Assembly: GCA_027005175.1 (NCBI GenBank)
Contig: JALTMC010000465.1
Coordinates: forward strand, 1-15,695
Direction of reading: 5' to 3'
Source: Myxococcales bacterium
GTDB lineage: Bacteria; Myxococcota_C; UBA6777
Length of the DNA: 15,695 nucleotides
Shown: positions 13,996 through 15,695 of the stretch, one piece after another
How positions within the stretch are numbered: position 1 is the stretch's first letter
Layout of the letters: each line of letters starts with the position of its first letter
Notes under the pieces: generated by a model
The model's database searches: none
The model's input: the letters and a program-made list of their open reading frames with translations, nothing else
Told to the model about the DNA's origin: nothing
Position numbers and translations under genes: made by a program

Positions 13996-15695
13996 TCACA
14001 ACTTTGAAAGATCACTCTGCATCTGATCATCCTCAAGCTTCATCAACTCACCTCCGATTTGATATAGCTCAGGAATAGAGAGAGAGGAGAGGCGTTGTTC
14101 CTCAGCATTGAACGTCGCGTTGGCGTTTGGGAAAAATAAGCAGAACCGAGAACCATGTGGCTCTACATGCTCTAACTCGATACGCCCCCCATGCTCGGCC
14201 ATGATCCGTTGAACTACAGCGAGCCCGAGTCCAGACCCATGGTCGCGGGTTGAGAAAAAAGGTTCAAAGATACGAGCCTTTAGCAAGGCAGGAACCCCGG
14301 CCCCTGAATCAGAGATCTTGACCCATGTTCCACCACTCGACTTTTCCCCCTCCACAAGGAGAGTCCCCCCTTCAGGCAACATCGACTGGGCACCGTTGAG
14401 CAAAAGATTCCAAATGATCTGATGAAAGAGCAACTTATCCACATCTAGCATCAGATCATCCGGAACATCAACACACACCTCAACAGCTTGGTACCGTTGG
14501 TCTTGCGAAAACAAATGCAGGGCCTCCTGCAACACAGAAACCAACGACTGCCTCTCCTTCCCCAGTGTTTTGGGTCGGGCAAACATCAAGAAATCGCCGA
14601 GCAAACGATTCAGTCGATCGGTCTCTCGAATCACGATATTCATGAGCACTTTGTGCTCCTCCGAGAGGTCTAACTCTGTCCTCAACAACTGAATCGAACC
14701 CGACAGGGAAGACAGTGGATTGCGAATTTCGTGAGCCAGCCCAGCTGCCATCTCTCCCAAAGCTGCCATCTTCTCTCTGTTTCGAGCTTTCTCCTCCATC
14801 TCTTTGAGAGGCGTTAGGTCTTGAAACAACAACAACACACCATTTTGACGCTTGTGTCGATTGTGAAGTGGAGACAGAGAGCAACCAAACAAACGTTGCT
14901 CACCATCAGGCCTTTCAAAGGGGATCTCCAATCGATAGAATTTATGCTCTCCACTTTCCATTCGTCGTAGAAAAGAATCTAACTCGGGGAAGATCCCAAC
15001 CAAGCTCTGCCCAAAAAGGGAGGGCCACAACAGACCTGTCTGCTCGCAGGCACTGCGATTAAAGAACTGTATATGACCTTTGAGATCGGCTGTAATTAAA
15101 CCCGATGTAAGACTGCGAACGATATCCTGGTGAAGAGCCTCTAGATTGTCAAAATCAATCCGCTGTTTCTTCAGCATCTCCCCTGTATGACGAAGTTGTT
15201 CAGACAGGTGGCTTGAAAGGAACGCCGTCAGAAAGAAGGCCATCCCATAAACAGTGAGTATATAAAAGAACTCTGGAAGTTTGAGTGCAACAACATTGCG
15301 TAGCACAGCCCAGGAACGAAAAAAATCAATCATTGTCATGGAAAGCAGCAAGGCGAGCATCGTCAGACTGGCCAATGCAAACAAAAAAGCCCACCGTCGA
15401 TAGAGCAAAACCGCCGCACCAATGACAACTAACAAATACAAAAATAAGAAGATGGATTCGTGAACGCCCGTAGCCAAAACCAGCAGAGAGACAAGCAAGA
15501 CATCCAGAGAGAGTTGCAAGGATGTAAAGAAATACAGGTTGCGAAAGCGCGGGAACAAGAGGCTGTAGACCAACGTGAGACAGTAGGTAGCACCCACAAG
15601 CCAAAAGACCACATTCTCAGTGGGATGAGTGGGTCGATCGATACTCTTGAGTTGAAATACAACAGTCCCCCCCATCAACAATGTGCTGATCAGCA
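13996..15695 (-). CDS. pilS: PilS: membrane sensor histidine kinase (5' end beyond window)
   Basis: The frame is open to the right edge, reading LIST before the TTG at 15681, and those residues look like the end of a first membrane helix. So the true start lies outside. Numbering from 15681: about five further hydrophobic segments fill 22-155, a PAS domain follows (about 175-295), then the dimerisation/phosphorylation helix with LAHEIRNP (His317) and the ATPase domain with N box NLLLNGAQ (425-432), G1 DSGAGVP (458-464), FEPFFST (472-478) and GSGLGL (482-487). Roughly 40 residues extend past the catalytic domain. Multi-helix membrane sensor, PAS and kinase, next to pilR, is the PilS layout. 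Known PilS proteins sense pilin levels in the inner membrane and control PilR. Confidence 0.93.
   Translation of the reverse strand, partial: LISTLLMGGTVVFQLKSIDRPTHPTENVVFWLVGATYCLTLVYSLLFPRFRNLYFFTSLQLSLDVLLVSLLVLATGVHESIFLFLYLLVVIGAAVLLYRRWAFLFALASLTMLALLLSMTMIDFFRSWAVLRNVVALKLPEFFYILTVYGMAFFLTAFLSSHLSEQLRHTGEMLKKQRIDFDNLEALHQDIVRSLTSGLITADLKGHIQFFNRSACEQTGLLWPSLFGQSLVGIFPELDSFLRRMESGEHKFYRLEIPFERPDGEQRLFGCSLSPLHNRHKRQNGVLLLFQDLTPLKEMEEKARNREKMAALGEMAAGLAHEIRNPLSSLSGSIQLLRTELDLSEEHKVLMNIVIRETDRLNRLLGDFLMFARPKTLGKERQSLVSVLQEALHLFSQDQRYQAVEVCVDVPDDLMLDVDKLLFHQIIWNLLLNGAQSMLPEGGTLLVEGEKSSGGTWVKISDSGAGVPALLKARIFEPFFSTRDHGSGLGLAVVQRIMAEHGGRIELEHVEPHGSRFCLFFPNANATFNAEEQRLSSLSIPELYQIGGELMKLEDDQMQSDLSKL

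Overview
The window looks like chromosomal DNA of a Gram-negative bacterium. The former Deltaproteobacteria, and Myxococcota in particular, are the best guess. This rests on gene content: PilS/PilR controlling sigma-54 type IV pilin genes, a PEGA/TPR-type membrane protein, a Cys-rich lipoprotein and a TamB/AsmA-like envelope protein. Base composition is moderate and nothing points to a recent plasmid, phage or insertion sequence. I saw no tRNA, rRNA or CRISPR array. The lineage is inference.

Left part (1-6212): a long minus-strand reading frame runs from a TTG at 2736 off the left edge. It encodes a membrane-anchored TamB/AsmA-like protein. It is easy to miss because it starts with TTG and has no stop inside the window. 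After a 0.5-kb gap with two hairpins, a plus-strand cluster follows with short spacers: a Cys-rich lipoprotein, a PEGA/TPR-like membrane protein, Maf (nucleotide pyrophosphatase) and YggS (PLP homeostasis). The 3' end of yggS is duplicated 75 bp downstream.

Middle (6477-10040): a membrane-anchored HExxH peptidase precedes a tandem array of type IV pilin transcription units. The first unit survives only as a 40-codon 3' fragment. The second and third are intact, 188 codons each and 80% identical. Each intact pilin has a sigma-54 -24/-12 box and, about 145-155 bp further upstream, a nearly identical 33-bp palindromic element built from TGACAA-N3-TTGTCA, very likely the PilR enhancer. Each unit ends with a stem-loop terminator.

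Right part (10040-15695): a structured gene-free stretch is followed by a membrane protein with a conserved N-terminal motif and no firm function. A 17-bp tandem repeat lies between convergent genes. Then on the minus strand come a third, divergent pilin with its own sigma-70-like promoter, pilR, and pilS, whose 5' end lies beyond the right edge.

Functional reading: PilS and PilR sit beside the promoters they probably control. PilS would phosphorylate PilR, which would bind the paired palindromes and activate sigma-54 polymerase at the two tandem pilins. The third pilin appears to be outside this control. The most unusual observations are the decaying tandem pilin array with a variable central loop, the conserved paired-palindrome enhancer, and two independent short duplications of gene 3' ends.
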